NCBI GenBank assembly: GCA_964528845.1
Contig: CAZGVE010000003.1
Coordinates: 68,206 to 132,205, forward strand
From: FEN-1191 sp964528845
GTDB lineage: Bacteria > Pseudomonadota > Gammaproteobacteria > Steroidobacterales > Steroidobacteraceae
Direction: 5' to 3'
Length of the DNA: 64,000 bases
The translations under genes were made by a program, and so were the position numbers. Below the pieces are notes generated by a model, which saw only the letters and a list, made by a program, of their open reading frames with translations, was not told the origin of the DNA and did not search any database. Position 1 is the stretch's first letter, and each line of letters starts with the position of its first letter. Positions 52,729-60,744 of the stretch are shown here, in pieces.

Positions 52729-53387
52729 GCCGGTCCCGGTTCGCGGGCGAGCGAGCGCAGTCGCTGTTCCAGTGCGTCCGCACGTGCATCGGTGCGATCG
52801 AGCTGCTCGCGCAATTCATCTACTCCATGCAGGAATTGCTCGGCCTCCGCGCGCGGTACCAGCGCCCGGCTCTCGTGCGCAAGATAATCCGCCAGGTTGC
52901 GCGCGCCGGTCCATGCGCTCGCACGCGCCCAGTCGGACGCGCCCCGCGCCGTACGTACCATCAGGTGCGCGATGCTGCGTCCGAGCAGCCGCGACAGTAC
53001 CGCTTCGAAGTCGGGCCGCAGGTGCAGCAGCAGTTCCTGGAAGCGTTCCGCGATCGCCGTATCCCCGTCGATGCGTACGTCGCCGCGCGGGATAGCGCCT
53101 CGCGCATCGGTGCCGGCCAGCGCCAGCAGCGACAGCGGCGTGCCGCGGATGCGGGCGTCGGCGCCTTTCTCCCCCGGCGCAGCGCCGCCGGACGGCACCT
53201 GCTGCATCGTCAGCGTATGGCCATTGGACTCGAGCACGAGGTTCCACGGTGTACCGGCAACTTCGATCTCGAGTCTCCGGCCCTGCAGATCGGTCACCAG
53301 CGCCGCCGCGCGCGGTGATTCCGCGACACCATGCGCGACGAACCTGCGCAGCAGGCGATCCAGCGCAGTCCCCGGCCGCGGCTCCAT
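52725..53387 (-). CDS. ubiJ: Ubiquinone biosynthesis accessory factor UbiJ
   Basis: 220 residues from ATG 53387 (MEPRPGTALDRLLRRFVAH). An N-terminal SCP2-like lipid-binding domain (about 30-130) with the typical ARIRGTPLSLLALAG segment is followed by a C-terminal coiled coil (about 180-215). UbiJ binds ubiquinone intermediates and organises the soluble Ubi complex with UbiK. The order ubiE-ubiJ-ubiB is the standard gammaproteobacterial operon. Two bases separate it from the ubiE stop. Confidence 0.9.
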   Translation of the reverse strand: MEPRPGTALDRLLRRFVAHGVAESPRAAALVTDLQGRRLEIEVAGTPWNLVLESNGHTLTMQQVPSGGAAPGEKGADARIRGTPLSLLALAGTDARGAIPRGDVRIDGDTAIAERFQELLLHLRPDFEAVLSRLLGRSIAHLMVRTARGASDWARASAWTGARNLADYLAHESRALVPRAEAEQFLHGVDELREQLDRTDARADALEQRLRSLAREPGPA

Positions 53388-53389
53388 GC

Positions 53390-54145
53390 TCAGTACCGGT
53401 ATCCGCGGTGCACGGCGACGATGCCACCCATCAGGTTGTGATACCTGCAATCCTCGAACCCCGCCTGCTGCAGCATCCGCAGCAGGGTCGGCTGGTCCGG
53501 ATGCCGGCGGATCGATTCAGCCAGATAACGATAGCTGTCGGCGTCGCCGGCGACGATGCTGCCGAGACGGGGCAGCACACTGAATGAATACAGGTCGTAC
53601 AGCCGGCTCAACGCCGGCAGCACCGGCTTCGAAAACTCCAGTACCAGCAGCTGCCCGCCCGGCCGCAGCACGCGGAACATGGAGCGCAGCGCGGCATTCT
53701 TGTCCGTCACATTGCGCAGCCCGAATCCGATCGTCACGCAATGGAAGCTGTGCTCGGCGAATGGCAGACGCTCGGCATCGGCCTGTACGTACTGCACGTT
53801 GCTGGTCAGTCCCTCGTCGATCAGCCGATCGCGGCCGTGCCGTAGCATCCGGCCGTTGATGTCCGCGAGCACGACCAGACCCTCATGGCCCACCTGGCGC
53901 GCGAGACCGGACGCGAGATCGCCGGTGCCCCCCGCGACGTCGAGTGCCTGGGCGCCGCGTACCAGGCCGGTGAGCCGCAGCGCGAACTGCTTCCAGAGCC
54001 GGTGCGCGCCGCCGGACATCAGGTCGTTCATCAGATCGTAGCGGTCCGCGACGGAATCGAACACGCCGCGCACACGCCGTGCCTTCTCGGCCCGAGGAAT
54101 TTCCCTGAAGCCGAAATCTGCGGTGTCCCGACGCTGTTCATCCAT
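53390..54145 (-). CDS. ubiE: Ubiquinone/menaquinone C-methyltransferase UbiE
   Basis: 251 residues, the family length. Class I S-adenosylmethionine methyltransferase with DVAGGTGDLASGLA (motif I, about 68-81), the family signature YDLMNDLMSGGAHRLWK and the second signature RVLRPGGQLLVLEFSKP. It methylates the benzoquinol ring of the ubiquinone precursor. It is the first gene of the ubiE-ubiJ-ubiB unit, so the promoter must lie in 54146-54250 on the minus strand. Confidence 0.96.
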   Translation of the reverse strand: MDEQRRDTADFGFREIPRAEKARRVRGVFDSVADRYDLMNDLMSGGAHRLWKQFALRLTGLVRGAQALDVAGGTGDLASGLARQVGHEGLVVLADINGRMLRHGRDRLIDEGLTSNVQYVQADAERLPFAEHSFHCVTIGFGLRNVTDKNAALRSMFRVLRPGGQLLVLEFSKPVLPALSRLYDLYSFSVLPRLGSIVAGDADSYRYLAESIRRHPDQPTLLRMLQQAGFEDCRYHNLMGGIVAVHRGYRY

Positions 54146-54372
54146 AAGGTACCGCCATTCTAGTTATGTCACTGCAGGACCGCATCGGTGCCGCGGTCGC
54201 AGACAGCATATCCGGGGCTCCGCGGTCAGGGGGCTGATCGTATGCGGTGCCGACAGTTACGTACGGAAGGGACCAGCTTCGTCCTCTACTGCAGCCACGC
54301 CCGCGCCAGTGGTTTCGTGGACTGAATCCAAATCGCTGGCAATCCCGAGGCGATTGGATGAGAATCGCCGGC

Positions 54373-54396
54373 GGTTGCAGTCGCAAGGCTGCAATC
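54373..54396 (+). other. Stem-loop in the candidate small RNA
   Basis: GGTTGCAG and CTGCAATC can form an 8-bp stem (one G-U pair) with loop TCGCAAGG. It lies 23 bp before the terminator hairpin. Confidence 0.45.
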
Positions 54397-54419
54397 GAGT
54401 GGGGGTCTTGTAAAGATTT

Positions 54420-54451
54420 GGCCGGGTGAAACAGCCCGGCCTTTCTTTTTT
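54420..54451 (+). terminator. Strong Rho-independent terminator (plus strand)
   Basis: GGCCGGG and CCCGGCC form a 7-bp stem with an 8-base loop, followed by TTTCTTTTTT. On the minus strand the same hairpin follows the DUF971 stop but has a poorer T-tract, so it may be bidirectional with a clear preference for plus-strand transcripts. Confidence 0.85.
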
Positions 54452-54828
54452 CAGCAGTCTGATTTCGGGTCATGCCGCGGGGCCGCGACCCGCGCGAGAT
54501 AGGACGCCCACTTTTCCGAGTACTGCGCGCCGAGTTCGTACAGATAGCGCCACGTGTAAAGTCCGCTGTCGTGTCCATCGTCGAATACCAGACGCACCGC
54601 ATATTGACCGATCGGCTCGACCGCGCGTACCACCACGTCGTGTTTGCCGAGCACGAGCACTGCCTGGCCACCACCGTGTCCCTGAACCTCCGCCGAGGGC
54701 GAATGTACCCGCAGGTATTCGAACGGCAACTCGAACCGCGAGCCGTCCGCGAATGCGACCTCGAGTACGCGCGAGCGCGTCCGCAACCTGATCTCGGTGA
54801 TGGTGACCCGCGATTCCTTCTCATCCAT
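54451..54828 (-). CDS. DUF971 (gamma-butyrobetaine hydroxylase-like N-terminal domain) protein
   Basis: 125 residues. The DUF971 domain spans nearly the whole chain: ITEIRLRTRSRVLEVAFADG near the N-terminus and VRLVFDDGHDSGLYTWRYLYEL near 80-101. The start at ATG 54828 has GGGAG seven bases upstream; the GTG at 54834 is too close to it. In Pseudomonas and relatives the gene stands by hslVU and ubiE, as here. The function is unknown; relatives have been linked to iron-sulfur or quinone metabolism, which I cannot confirm from the sequence. Confidence 0.88.
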   Translation of the reverse strand: MDEKESRVTITEIRLRTRSRVLEVAFADGSRFELPFEYLRVHSPSAEVQGHGGGQAVLVLGKHDVVVRAVEPIGQYAVRLVFDDGHDSGLYTWRYLYELGAQYSEKWASYLARVAAPRHDPKSDC

Positions 54829-54884
54829 GCGCACGCTCCCGGCTGGCCGTACAGTATGCGCGCCCGGTCGCGGGGGGATCGCCC

Positions 54885-55388
54885 GTGAAGTCCGGCGGTC
54901 CGTCCTGGAGGCTGTTCCTGGGATTCATGGCCGGGGCCGCGGTCTTCGTGTGGTGGAGCGGTCAGCAGCTGCCGCCGATCGTGGCCGCACACTTCGATGC
55001 CGCCGGAGTGCCCAACGGGTTCATGCCGCGCACGCAATACGTGTGGCTGATGCTTGCCATCGTGATCGGCGTGCCCTTGCTGACCGCGCTCGCGGTACAC
55101 GCCAGTCTGCGTGGCCCGAACGTACGCCTGAAGGTGCCGCATGCCGACTACTGGCTCGCGCCGGAGCGGCGCGAGGCGGCGCTGGCATACGCCCGCGCAT
55201 CGATACGCGGCTTCAGCATCGTGCTGGTCGTGCTGCTCTGTGCGCTGCACTGGCTCGTCGTGCGCGCCAATCGCACCGCGCCAGCGGCGCTTGCCAATCT
55301 GCCATTCGGCTCGGCGCTGCTGGCACTCGCGCTCTCATGCCTGCTCTGGGCACGCGTGATGCTGAGCCACTTCCGCCGCCGGCCCTGA
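54885..55388 (+). CDS. DUF1648-domain small membrane protein
   Basis: 167 residues with four likely membrane helices (about 9-25, 51-72, 107-125 and 138-157). The loop IVAAHFDAAGVPNGFMPR (about 32-49) is the DUF1648 motif with its His-Phe and Gly-x-Pro pattern. Relatives occur as stand-alone proteins or as part of immunity/sensor membrane proteins such as SdpI-like ones. No function can be given. It starts with GTG 54885 and is divergent from the DUF971 gene, with about 55 bp between their start codons. Confidence 0.75.
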   Translation: MKSGGPSWRLFLGFMAGAAVFVWWSGQQLPPIVAAHFDAAGVPNGFMPRTQYVWLMLAIVIGVPLLTALAVHASLRGPNVRLKVPHADYWLAPERREAALAYARASIRGFSIVLVVLLCALHWLVVRANRTAPAALANLPFGSALLALALSCLLWARVMLSHFRRRP

Positions 55389-55403
55389 GCACCCCACCCA
55401 CCC

Positions 55404-57329
55404 TCACGGGGCTTTCTCGAGCGCCTCGATCTCGTCCATGAGCCGATTCATCCGCGCCACCAGCGCCTGGTACGGCGCTGGCGAGGCCATGTCGATCCCC
55501 GCCTTCAGGTAGAGCTGGTAGGGGTACTCGGATCCGCCGGCGCGCAGCACGTCGAGGAAGCGCACGCGCGCGGCGTCCCCCTGGCCCAGGATCGCATCGG
55601 TGAACTGTGCAGCGCCCGCCATCGAGGTGGCGTACTGCCACACGTAGAAGTCGTAGTAGAAATGCGGTACCCACGCCCACTCGACGCAATAGCCCGGATC
55701 GATCTTCATGATGCCGTCGGCCTCGCCGTAATAGCGCCGTACCACGTCGCAGTACAGCTCGCTCAGGCGGGCGCCAGACAGCGCCCGTCCCTGCTCCACC
55801 TCCTCGTGAATCCGCAGTTCGAATTCCGCAAACATGACCTGGCGGAAGTAGGTGGTCCGGATCGCCTCCAGTCCGGCTCCAAGGTAGTAGAGCTTCTCGG
55901 CGCGCGTATGGGCGTGGGCGACCATGTAGTCGTTGAGCAGCATCTCATTCGCAATGGAGGCCGATTCGGCGATGAACGTCGGGTACGCGGCCTTCTCGTA
56001 TGGCTGCGCCCGGTTGGCGAGCAGCGTGTGCACGCCGTGTCCCCATTCGTGCGCGAACGTCGACAGCGAGAGGTAGTCGTTGGCGTGGTTGAGCAGCAGG
56101 TATGGGTGGACGTCGTAGGCCGAGCCGTTCATGTACGCGCCGGTCGCCTTGCCCGGACGGGGCAGTACGTTCATCCAGCGGCCCGCGAATCCCTGCCGCA
56201 GCAGTCCCAGGTATTCCTGTCCCATCGGCGCCAGCGCCGCAAGCGTGATCTGCTCGGACTCCGCCACCGAGAATTCCGGCGGGTGCTCGAGCGGAAACAG
56301 CGGCGGGTAGTTGTCGTAATAGGCCAGGGTGTCGCTGATGCCGAGGCGTTGCTTGCGAAGCCGCAGGTAGCGGTGCAGCGTTGGCAGCGCCGCGTTGGTC
56401 TCCGCGACCACGGTGCGATAGACCTGCGCGGGCATGTTCGAGGCGAACAGCGCGGCCGACAGGGCCCCGTCGAACTTGCGCGCGCGCGCGCTGAATACGT
56501 CGCCCATGACCTGCGCCGCGAGCGCCGCACCGGCCGTGCCCTCGAAGTGCTTCCAGGCGCCGTAGAAGGTGTCAAACACCAGCTTGCGCTCGGCTCGGTC
56601 GCTGGACTGCCGGTATTGCTCGTAGCTGGTTTCGTCCAGGCGTACCTGCTTGCCGCGCAGGCGCAGTGTCGGGTATGGCAGCTCGGCGTAGGACAGCTGG
56701 CTGTGGATCGCGTCGGGCTGCGCCAGCACGCTGCCGGCCGCAGCGAGCACGCCCTCCGCTTCCGTACCGAGCGTGTGCGGGGCCGCGCGCAGGGTGTCGG
56801 CGAGGCTGAAGCCGAAGCGGGCGGTCATCGGCTCATCCTGCGCTTCGAATGCCTGCACCTGCGCCGCGCCGATGCGGACGATTTCCGGCGCGACCCAGGA
56901 GGTCTTCTCGGCTATGAGCGTGCCGAGCGCCTGCGACTGCTGACGGCGCTCCTGATCCGGTGCGCGGTGCAGGTCCTCGTCGCCCTTGAGCGTCGCATAC
57001 ACGTCGAGCCGCGCGGCCTCGCGATTCACGGACGATATCGCCGCCAGTGCCCCGAACAGTGCTTGGGCATCACGCCCCAGGGTGCCCTGGAAGCGATCGA
57101 GCTCCAAGGCCTGCGCCTTGACGCGCTCGTAGGCCGCGCTCCAGTCCCCGGGGGTCGCGTACAGGTCGGACAGGTCCCACATCGAGGCGACTTCGGCGCC
57201 CGCGCCCGCGCCCGCGGCCCTGGCGACCGCGGCGGCCAGTCCCGCGGCCACCAATGCGCACCGGGCCAGGGTGCGGATTCGCGACCGCCCGCGCATCGCA
57301 GGACCTGAAGTGCGCAAGTGCCCCGGCAT
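55404..57329 (-). CDS. pepF: M3-family oligoendopeptidase F-like metallopeptidase, exported
   Basis: 641 residues from ATG 57329, chosen because GAGGAG lies seven bases upstream and the resulting N-terminus is an export signal (RTLARCALVAAGLAAAVARA). The zinc motif HEWGH lies in STFAHEWGHGVHTLLA, and the third ligand Glu in TFIAESASIANEM. PepF enzymes cleave peptides of about 7-17 residues; most are cytoplasmic, so the signal peptide suggests a periplasmic role here. The chain otherwise follows the family from VASMWDLSDLYAT to the end. It is divergent from the hydrolase gene. Confidence 0.88.
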   Translation of the reverse strand: MPGHLRTSGPAMRGRSRIRTLARCALVAAGLAAAVARAAGAGAGAEVASMWDLSDLYATPGDWSAAYERVKAQALELDRFQGTLGRDAQALFGALAAISSVNREAARLDVYATLKGDEDLHRAPDQERRQQSQALGTLIAEKTSWVAPEIVRIGAAQVQAFEAQDEPMTARFGFSLADTLRAAPHTLGTEAEGVLAAAGSVLAQPDAIHSQLSYAELPYPTLRLRGKQVRLDETSYEQYRQSSDRAERKLVFDTFYGAWKHFEGTAGAALAAQVMGDVFSARARKFDGALSAALFASNMPAQVYRTVVAETNAALPTLHRYLRLRKQRLGISDTLAYYDNYPPLFPLEHPPEFSVAESEQITLAALAPMGQEYLGLLRQGFAGRWMNVLPRPGKATGAYMNGSAYDVHPYLLLNHANDYLSLSTFAHEWGHGVHTLLANRAQPYEKAAYPTFIAESASIANEMLLNDYMVAHAHTRAEKLYYLGAGLEAIRTTYFRQVMFAEFELRIHEEVEQGRALSGARLSELYCDVVRRYYGEADGIMKIDPGYCVEWAWVPHFYYDFYVWQYATSMAGAAQFTDAILGQGDAARVRFLDVLRAGGSEYPYQLYLKAGIDMASPAPYQALVARMNRLMDEIEALEKAP

Positions 57330-57495
57330 GACTCGCTCCTCGCTTGGGGTTGATAGGTGGGCGCAACCGGCCCTCATGCTCGACGCTACGGCGAGCACCC
57401 GTCAAGGCTGCGTCTTTGAGGTGCGCCGCGCGCGGGGTATATTCGCAAGGCGGCAGGATGCGCTCGCTGGTTCCCGAGGGAGTACTGGTATCGTT

Positions 57496-58296
57496 GTGCG
57501 CGTGTTGCTGTGTGCCTTCGGCCGGACCCTGCGTCTTGCGCTCGCGCTGGCGCTGCTCGCGGTGCCCGCCCCGAACGCAAACGCTGTGGCGCAGCCGACG
57601 CGCTGGCACTGGATCGACATCAACGGGCACCGCATGTACTACGCGGTGCGCGGCACCGGACCCACGCTGGTGCTGCTGCATGGCGGTGGCGATTCCGGCG
57701 AGCATTCGTTCGAGCGCCAGATCGGTGTGTTCTCCGTCGGCCATCACATCATCGCGCCGGACCAGGTGGGGCACGGCCACACGCCAGACCTGCCCGGTCC
57801 ATTGAGCTACACGTCGATGATGCAGGATACGGCGGTGCTGCTCGAGCACCTGCACCTGCATTCCGTCGACGTCATGGGATTCAGCGATGGCGGCATCCTC
57901 GCGCTGATGCTGGCCGCCCGCCATCCGGCGCTGGTGCGCCGTCTGGTGATCAGCGGCGCCAATATCGCACCGGAAGGCCTGACGGCCGACGAGCGCGCGG
58001 ACCTGCAGGCCGTGCGGCAGTCCAGGCCGGTGACGCTCGATCAGAAGCTCGCACGACTGTGGCTGACCTCGCCAACCCCGCTGGAGCTGAACACGAAGCT
58101 GCTCGCGGGGATCGACAAACCAGTGCTCGTGATCTCGGGTGACCGCGATGCGATCACGCTCGAGCACACGCTGCAGATCTTCCGCGCGTTGCCGCAGGCC
58201 GAGCTGTGCATCCTTCCCGGGACCGACCACGGTACCTTTTCGGGCCGGCCTGAATGGCTCAATCCGATTATCGCGGAGTTCCTCGACCGCCATTAG
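57496..58296 (+). CDS. Alpha/beta-fold hydrolase, exported
   Basis: 266 residues from GTG 57496, which gives the signal peptide RVLLCAFGRTLRLALALALL; the start is uncertain because GAGGGAG lies 13 bases upstream. The oxyanion-hole HGGG is in LVLLHGGGDSGEH. The nucleophile Ser sits in MGFSDGGILAL, the acid Asp in VISGDRDAIT and the His in GTDHGTFSG. The overall pattern is that of single-domain esterase or C-C hydrolase relatives. The substrate is unknown. It is divergent from the M3 peptidase gene. Confidence 0.82.
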   Translation: MRVLLCAFGRTLRLALALALLAVPAPNANAVAQPTRWHWIDINGHRMYYAVRGTGPTLVLLHGGGDSGEHSFERQIGVFSVGHHIIAPDQVGHGHTPDLPGPLSYTSMMQDTAVLLEHLHLHSVDVMGFSDGGILALMLAARHPALVRRLVISGANIAPEGLTADERADLQAVRQSRPVTLDQKLARLWLTSPTPLELNTKLLAGIDKPVLVISGDRDAITLEHTLQIFRALPQAELCILPGTDHGTFSGRPEWLNPIIAEFLDRH

Positions 58297-58356
58297 CGCA
58301 CTGCTACACTGCAATCCACGCTGCCGCGCGTGGGCCGACCGCGTCAAGGAGGAACC

Positions 58357-58578
58357 GTGAGTGCAATGAGAATTCTCGCGATAATACTGGTGGCCGCAGG
58401 GGTGCTCGGCCTGGTGTACGGTGGCTTCGATTACATGCGCGACTCGCATGATGCGAAGCTCGGTTCGCTGGAATTTGCGATCCGGAGCCGACACACGATC
58501 CTCGTTCCGACCTGGGTCAGCGTCTGCGCGATCGGCGCTGGTCTGGCGCTGCTGGTGCTTGGCCGCGGCCGGCCCTGA
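58357..58578 (+). CDS. Small two-helix membrane protein (DUF3185-like)
   Basis: 73 residues from GTG 58357, preceded by a near-perfect AAGGAGG; ATG 58366 is the alternative start. Two membrane helices (about 4-24 and 52-71) flank a polar loop with KLGSLEFAIRSRHTILVP. This pattern of YGGF near the first helix and a KLG-x-LE loop is shared by the DUF3185 family of small inner-membrane proteins. The function is unknown. Confidence 0.7.
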   Translation: MSAMRILAIILVAAGVLGLVYGGFDYMRDSHDAKLGSLEFAIRSRHTILVPTWVSVCAIGAGLALLVLGRGRP

Positions 58579-58722
58579 GGCCACGGCCGGCCCTGAGGGC
58601 GCGCCGGGCCTTGAACGTCGCCGCCGCCCGTGCGGCGGTTTGCGCCGCTGCCCAGGAATCAATAGACTGCCGCCGCGCCGGAATCTTCCGGGCGCGCGCT
58701 TCAGGTTTCAGGAGTCGAGTCA

Positions 58723-58848
58723 GTGGGCAAAGGTGATCGCAAGACCCGCCGCGGCAAGATCTATCGCGGATCCTTCGGCAAGTCCCGACCGAAGGACCCG
58801 GCCAAGAAGTCGCCACCGGCATCCAAAGGCAGCACGACCCGCAAGTGA
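58723..58848 (+). CDS. 30S ribosomal protein THX
   Basis: 41 residues from GTG 58723, with GGAG nine bases upstream. The first 24 residues, MGKGDRKTRRGKIYRGSFGK followed by SRPK, match the THX (bTHX) family, a very basic peptide that fills a cavity between helices at the top of the 30S head in Thermus. The remaining 17 residues are a Lys/Pro/Ser-rich tail. It stands alone between the DUF3185-like gene and hslU and converges with hslU at a distance of 14 bp. Its small size means it is easily missed by gene finders. Confidence 0.88.
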   Translation: MGKGDRKTRRGKIYRGSFGKSRPKDPAKKSPPASKGSTTRK

Positions 58849-58862
58849 TCGCGGCTGAGCTG

Positions 58863-60191
58863 CTAGAGGATGTAGCGGCTCAAGTCGTCGTCCTTCGCCA
58901 GCGACGCGAGTTGCCGCTCGACATAGGCCGCGTCTACGGTGAGCACCGATTCGCCGTTCCCGCCCGAATCGAAGGACACCGGTTCGAGCAGCCTTTCCAT
59001 GACCGTATGCAGGCGGCGGGCACCGATATTCTCGGTACGCTCGTTGACCTGGTGCGCTATTTCGGCGATGCGCCGCACCCCATCCACCGTGAATTCGACA
59101 CGCAGGTTCTCGGTGCCGAGCAGCGCCCGGTACTGCGCGGTCAGTGACGCGTCCGGCTCCGTCAGGATGCGCACGAAATCCTCGACGCTCAGCGAGTCCA
59201 GCTCGACGCGGATCGGAAACCGCCCCTGCAGCTCCGGGATCAGGTCCGCCGGCTTCGACATATGGAAGGCCCCGGAGGCGATGAACAGCACGTGGTCGGT
59301 CTTGATCGATCCATACTTCGTGTTCACCGTGCAGCCTTCGACCAGCGGCAGCAGGTCGCGCTGCACGCCCTCGCGCGATACGTCGGCGCCCAGGGCTTCC
59401 TGCCGTCGCGTGATCTTGTCGATCTCGTCGATGAAGACGATGCCGTTCTGCTCGGCGTTGCTGAGCGCTTGCGCCTTGAGCTCCTCCTCATTGATGAGCT
59501 TGCCCGCCTCCTCGTCGACCATCAGCTTCAGCGCATCGCGCACCTTGACGCGGCGGGTCCGGCTCCGGCCGCCGCCGAAGTTGGACAGTACCGACTGCAG
59601 CTGCTGCTGCATTTCCTCCATGCCCGGCGGTGCCATGATCTCGACGCCCATCGGCACTGCGCGCACTTCGATTTCGACTTCGCGCTCATCGATCGCCCCG
59701 CGCAGCAGCAGTTCGCGCATCTTCTGGCGGGTGTCGGCGTCGCGTGGCGCCGCGGGCTCGTCGGTCGAGAAGCCGAGCATGCGCGGCTTGGGCAACAGTG
59801 CGTCGAGCACCCGCTCGATCGCGGCCTCACGGGCGCCGTCGCGCACGCGCGAGAGCTCCTGCTCGCGCGTCATCTTCACGGCGACGTCGGCCAGCTCCTT
59901 GATGATGGAATCGACCTCCCGTCCGACGTAGCCGACCTCGGTGAACTTGGTCGCTTCCACTTTGACGAACGGCGCCTGGGCAAGCCGCGCCAGGCGGCGC
60001 GCAATCTCCGTCTTGCCCACGCCCGTCGGTCCGATCATCAGGATGTTCTTCGGCGTGATCTCCTGCCGCAGCGGATCATCCACCTGCATGCGGCGCCACC
60101 GGTTGCGCAACGCGATCGCCACCGCGCGCTTGGCGGCACCCTGCCCGACGATGTGCTTGTCCAGCTCGGCGACGATCTGCTGTGGCGTCAC
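58863..60191 (-). CDS. hslU: ATP-dependent protease ATPase subunit HslU
   Basis: 442 residues from GTG 60191. AAA+ unfoldase of the HslUV protease. Walker A GPTGVGKTE is at about 54-62. The pore motif GYVGRE follows, then an intermediate I-domain (about 110-240), Walker B IVFIDEIDK and the sensor-2 region ARRLHTVMERLLE. The C-terminal tail DDDLSRYIL docks into HslV to activate it. It is coupled to hslV by a GTGA overlap. Confidence 0.96.
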   Translation of the reverse strand: MTPQQIVAELDKHIVGQGAAKRAVAIALRNRWRRMQVDDPLRQEITPKNILMIGPTGVGKTEIARRLARLAQAPFVKVEATKFTEVGYVGREVDSIIKELADVAVKMTREQELSRVRDGAREAAIERVLDALLPKPRMLGFSTDEPAAPRDADTRQKMRELLLRGAIDEREVEIEVRAVPMGVEIMAPPGMEEMQQQLQSVLSNFGGGRSRTRRVKVRDALKLMVDEEAGKLINEEELKAQALSNAEQNGIVFIDEIDKITRRQEALGADVSREGVQRDLLPLVEGCTVNTKYGSIKTDHVLFIASGAFHMSKPADLIPELQGRFPIRVELDSLSVEDFVRILTEPDASLTAQYRALLGTENLRVEFTVDGVRRIAEIAHQVNERTENIGARRLHTVMERLLEPVSFDSGGNGESVLTVDAAYVERQLASLAKDDDLSRYIL

Positions 60192-60733
60192 GTGCGCAGC
60201 TCTTCGATCACGAGGTTGCGATTGGTGTAGATGCAGATGTCGGCAGCAATACCGAGCGAGCGCTCGACGATCGTGCGCGCATCGAGTGTCGTATTGTCGG
60301 TCAGCGCGCGCGCGGCAGCCTGCGCGTATGGGCCGCCCGAGCCGATCGCCGCAGCCGGGAACTCCGGCTCGATCACGTCCCCGTTGCCCGAGACGATGAA
60401 CAGGTTCTCCGGATCTCCGACCAGCAGCAGCGCCTCGAGGCGGCGCAGATAGCGGTCGGCGCGCCAGTCCTTGGCCAGTTCGATCGCAGAGCGCGTCAGG
60501 TTGCCGTACTTCTCGAGCTTGCCCTCGAAGCGCTCGAATAGGGTGAAGGCATCGGCGGTCCCGCCGGCAAACCCCGCCAGCACCTTGCCATTCGCGAGCC
60601 GGCGCACCTTGCGCGCATTGCCCTTCATGACGGTCGCGCCCAGCGTCACCTGGCCGTCACCGCCGAGCGCGATCGCGCCGTCGCGGCGTACTGCCAGGAT
60701 CGTCGTGGCATGCGGAGCAAAGCTGTCATTCAT
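60188..60733 (-). CDS. hslV: ATP-dependent protease peptidase subunit HslV
   Basis: 181 residues. Proteasome beta-type threonine peptidase. HATTILAVRRDG shows that the catalytic Thr is Thr10, so a nine-residue propeptide must be removed, in contrast to E. coli where only Met is lost; short propeptides occur in other proteobacteria. The GSGGPYAQAAARAL segment completes the active-site region. It forms two stacked hexamers capped by HslU. It begins 11 bp from the xerC stop, and all of dapF-DUF484-xerC-hslV-hslU are on the same strand. Confidence 0.96.
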   Translation of the reverse strand: MNDSFAPHATTILAVRRDGAIALGGDGQVTLGATVMKGNARKVRRLANGKVLAGFAGGTADAFTLFERFEGKLEKYGNLTRSAIELAKDWRADRYLRRLEALLLVGDPENLFIVSGNGDVIEPEFPAAAIGSGGPYAQAAARALTDNTTLDARTIVERSLGIAADICIYTNRNLVIEELRT

Positions 60734-60744
60734 GGTGGCCTCGC

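Larger units (their letters stand above)
54256..54451 (+). ncRNA. Candidate small RNA on the plus strand
   Basis: The 305 bp between ubiE and the DUF971 gene contain no credible gene. On the plus strand they hold several stem-loops (AATCGC/GCGATT around 54330-54355, and an 8-bp stem at 54373-54396) and end in a strong intrinsic terminator at 54420-54451. Both flanking genes are on the minus strand, so this terminator serves no annotated plus-strand gene. I see no resemblance to 6S, SRP, RNase P or tmRNA. The 5' end is a guess and no promoter is convincing. Confidence 0.35.

Noticed and set aside
54146..54451. 6S, 4.5S, RNase P RNA or tmRNA in the ubiE-DUF971 gap
   Set aside because: None of the conserved core sequences of these RNAs is present; only the terminator and local hairpins support an RNA.
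54138..55250. 370-codon minus-strand frame spanning the ubiE-DUF971 gap
   Set aside because: Runs through the DUF1648 gene, the DUF971 gene in another frame and the candidate RNA; no motif and low plausibility.
58579..58722. Coding potential in the 144 bp between the DUF3185-like and THX genes
   Set aside because: Only a duplicated GGCCGGCCCTGAGG-like sequence and GC-rich filler; no start with a ribosome binding site except that of THX.
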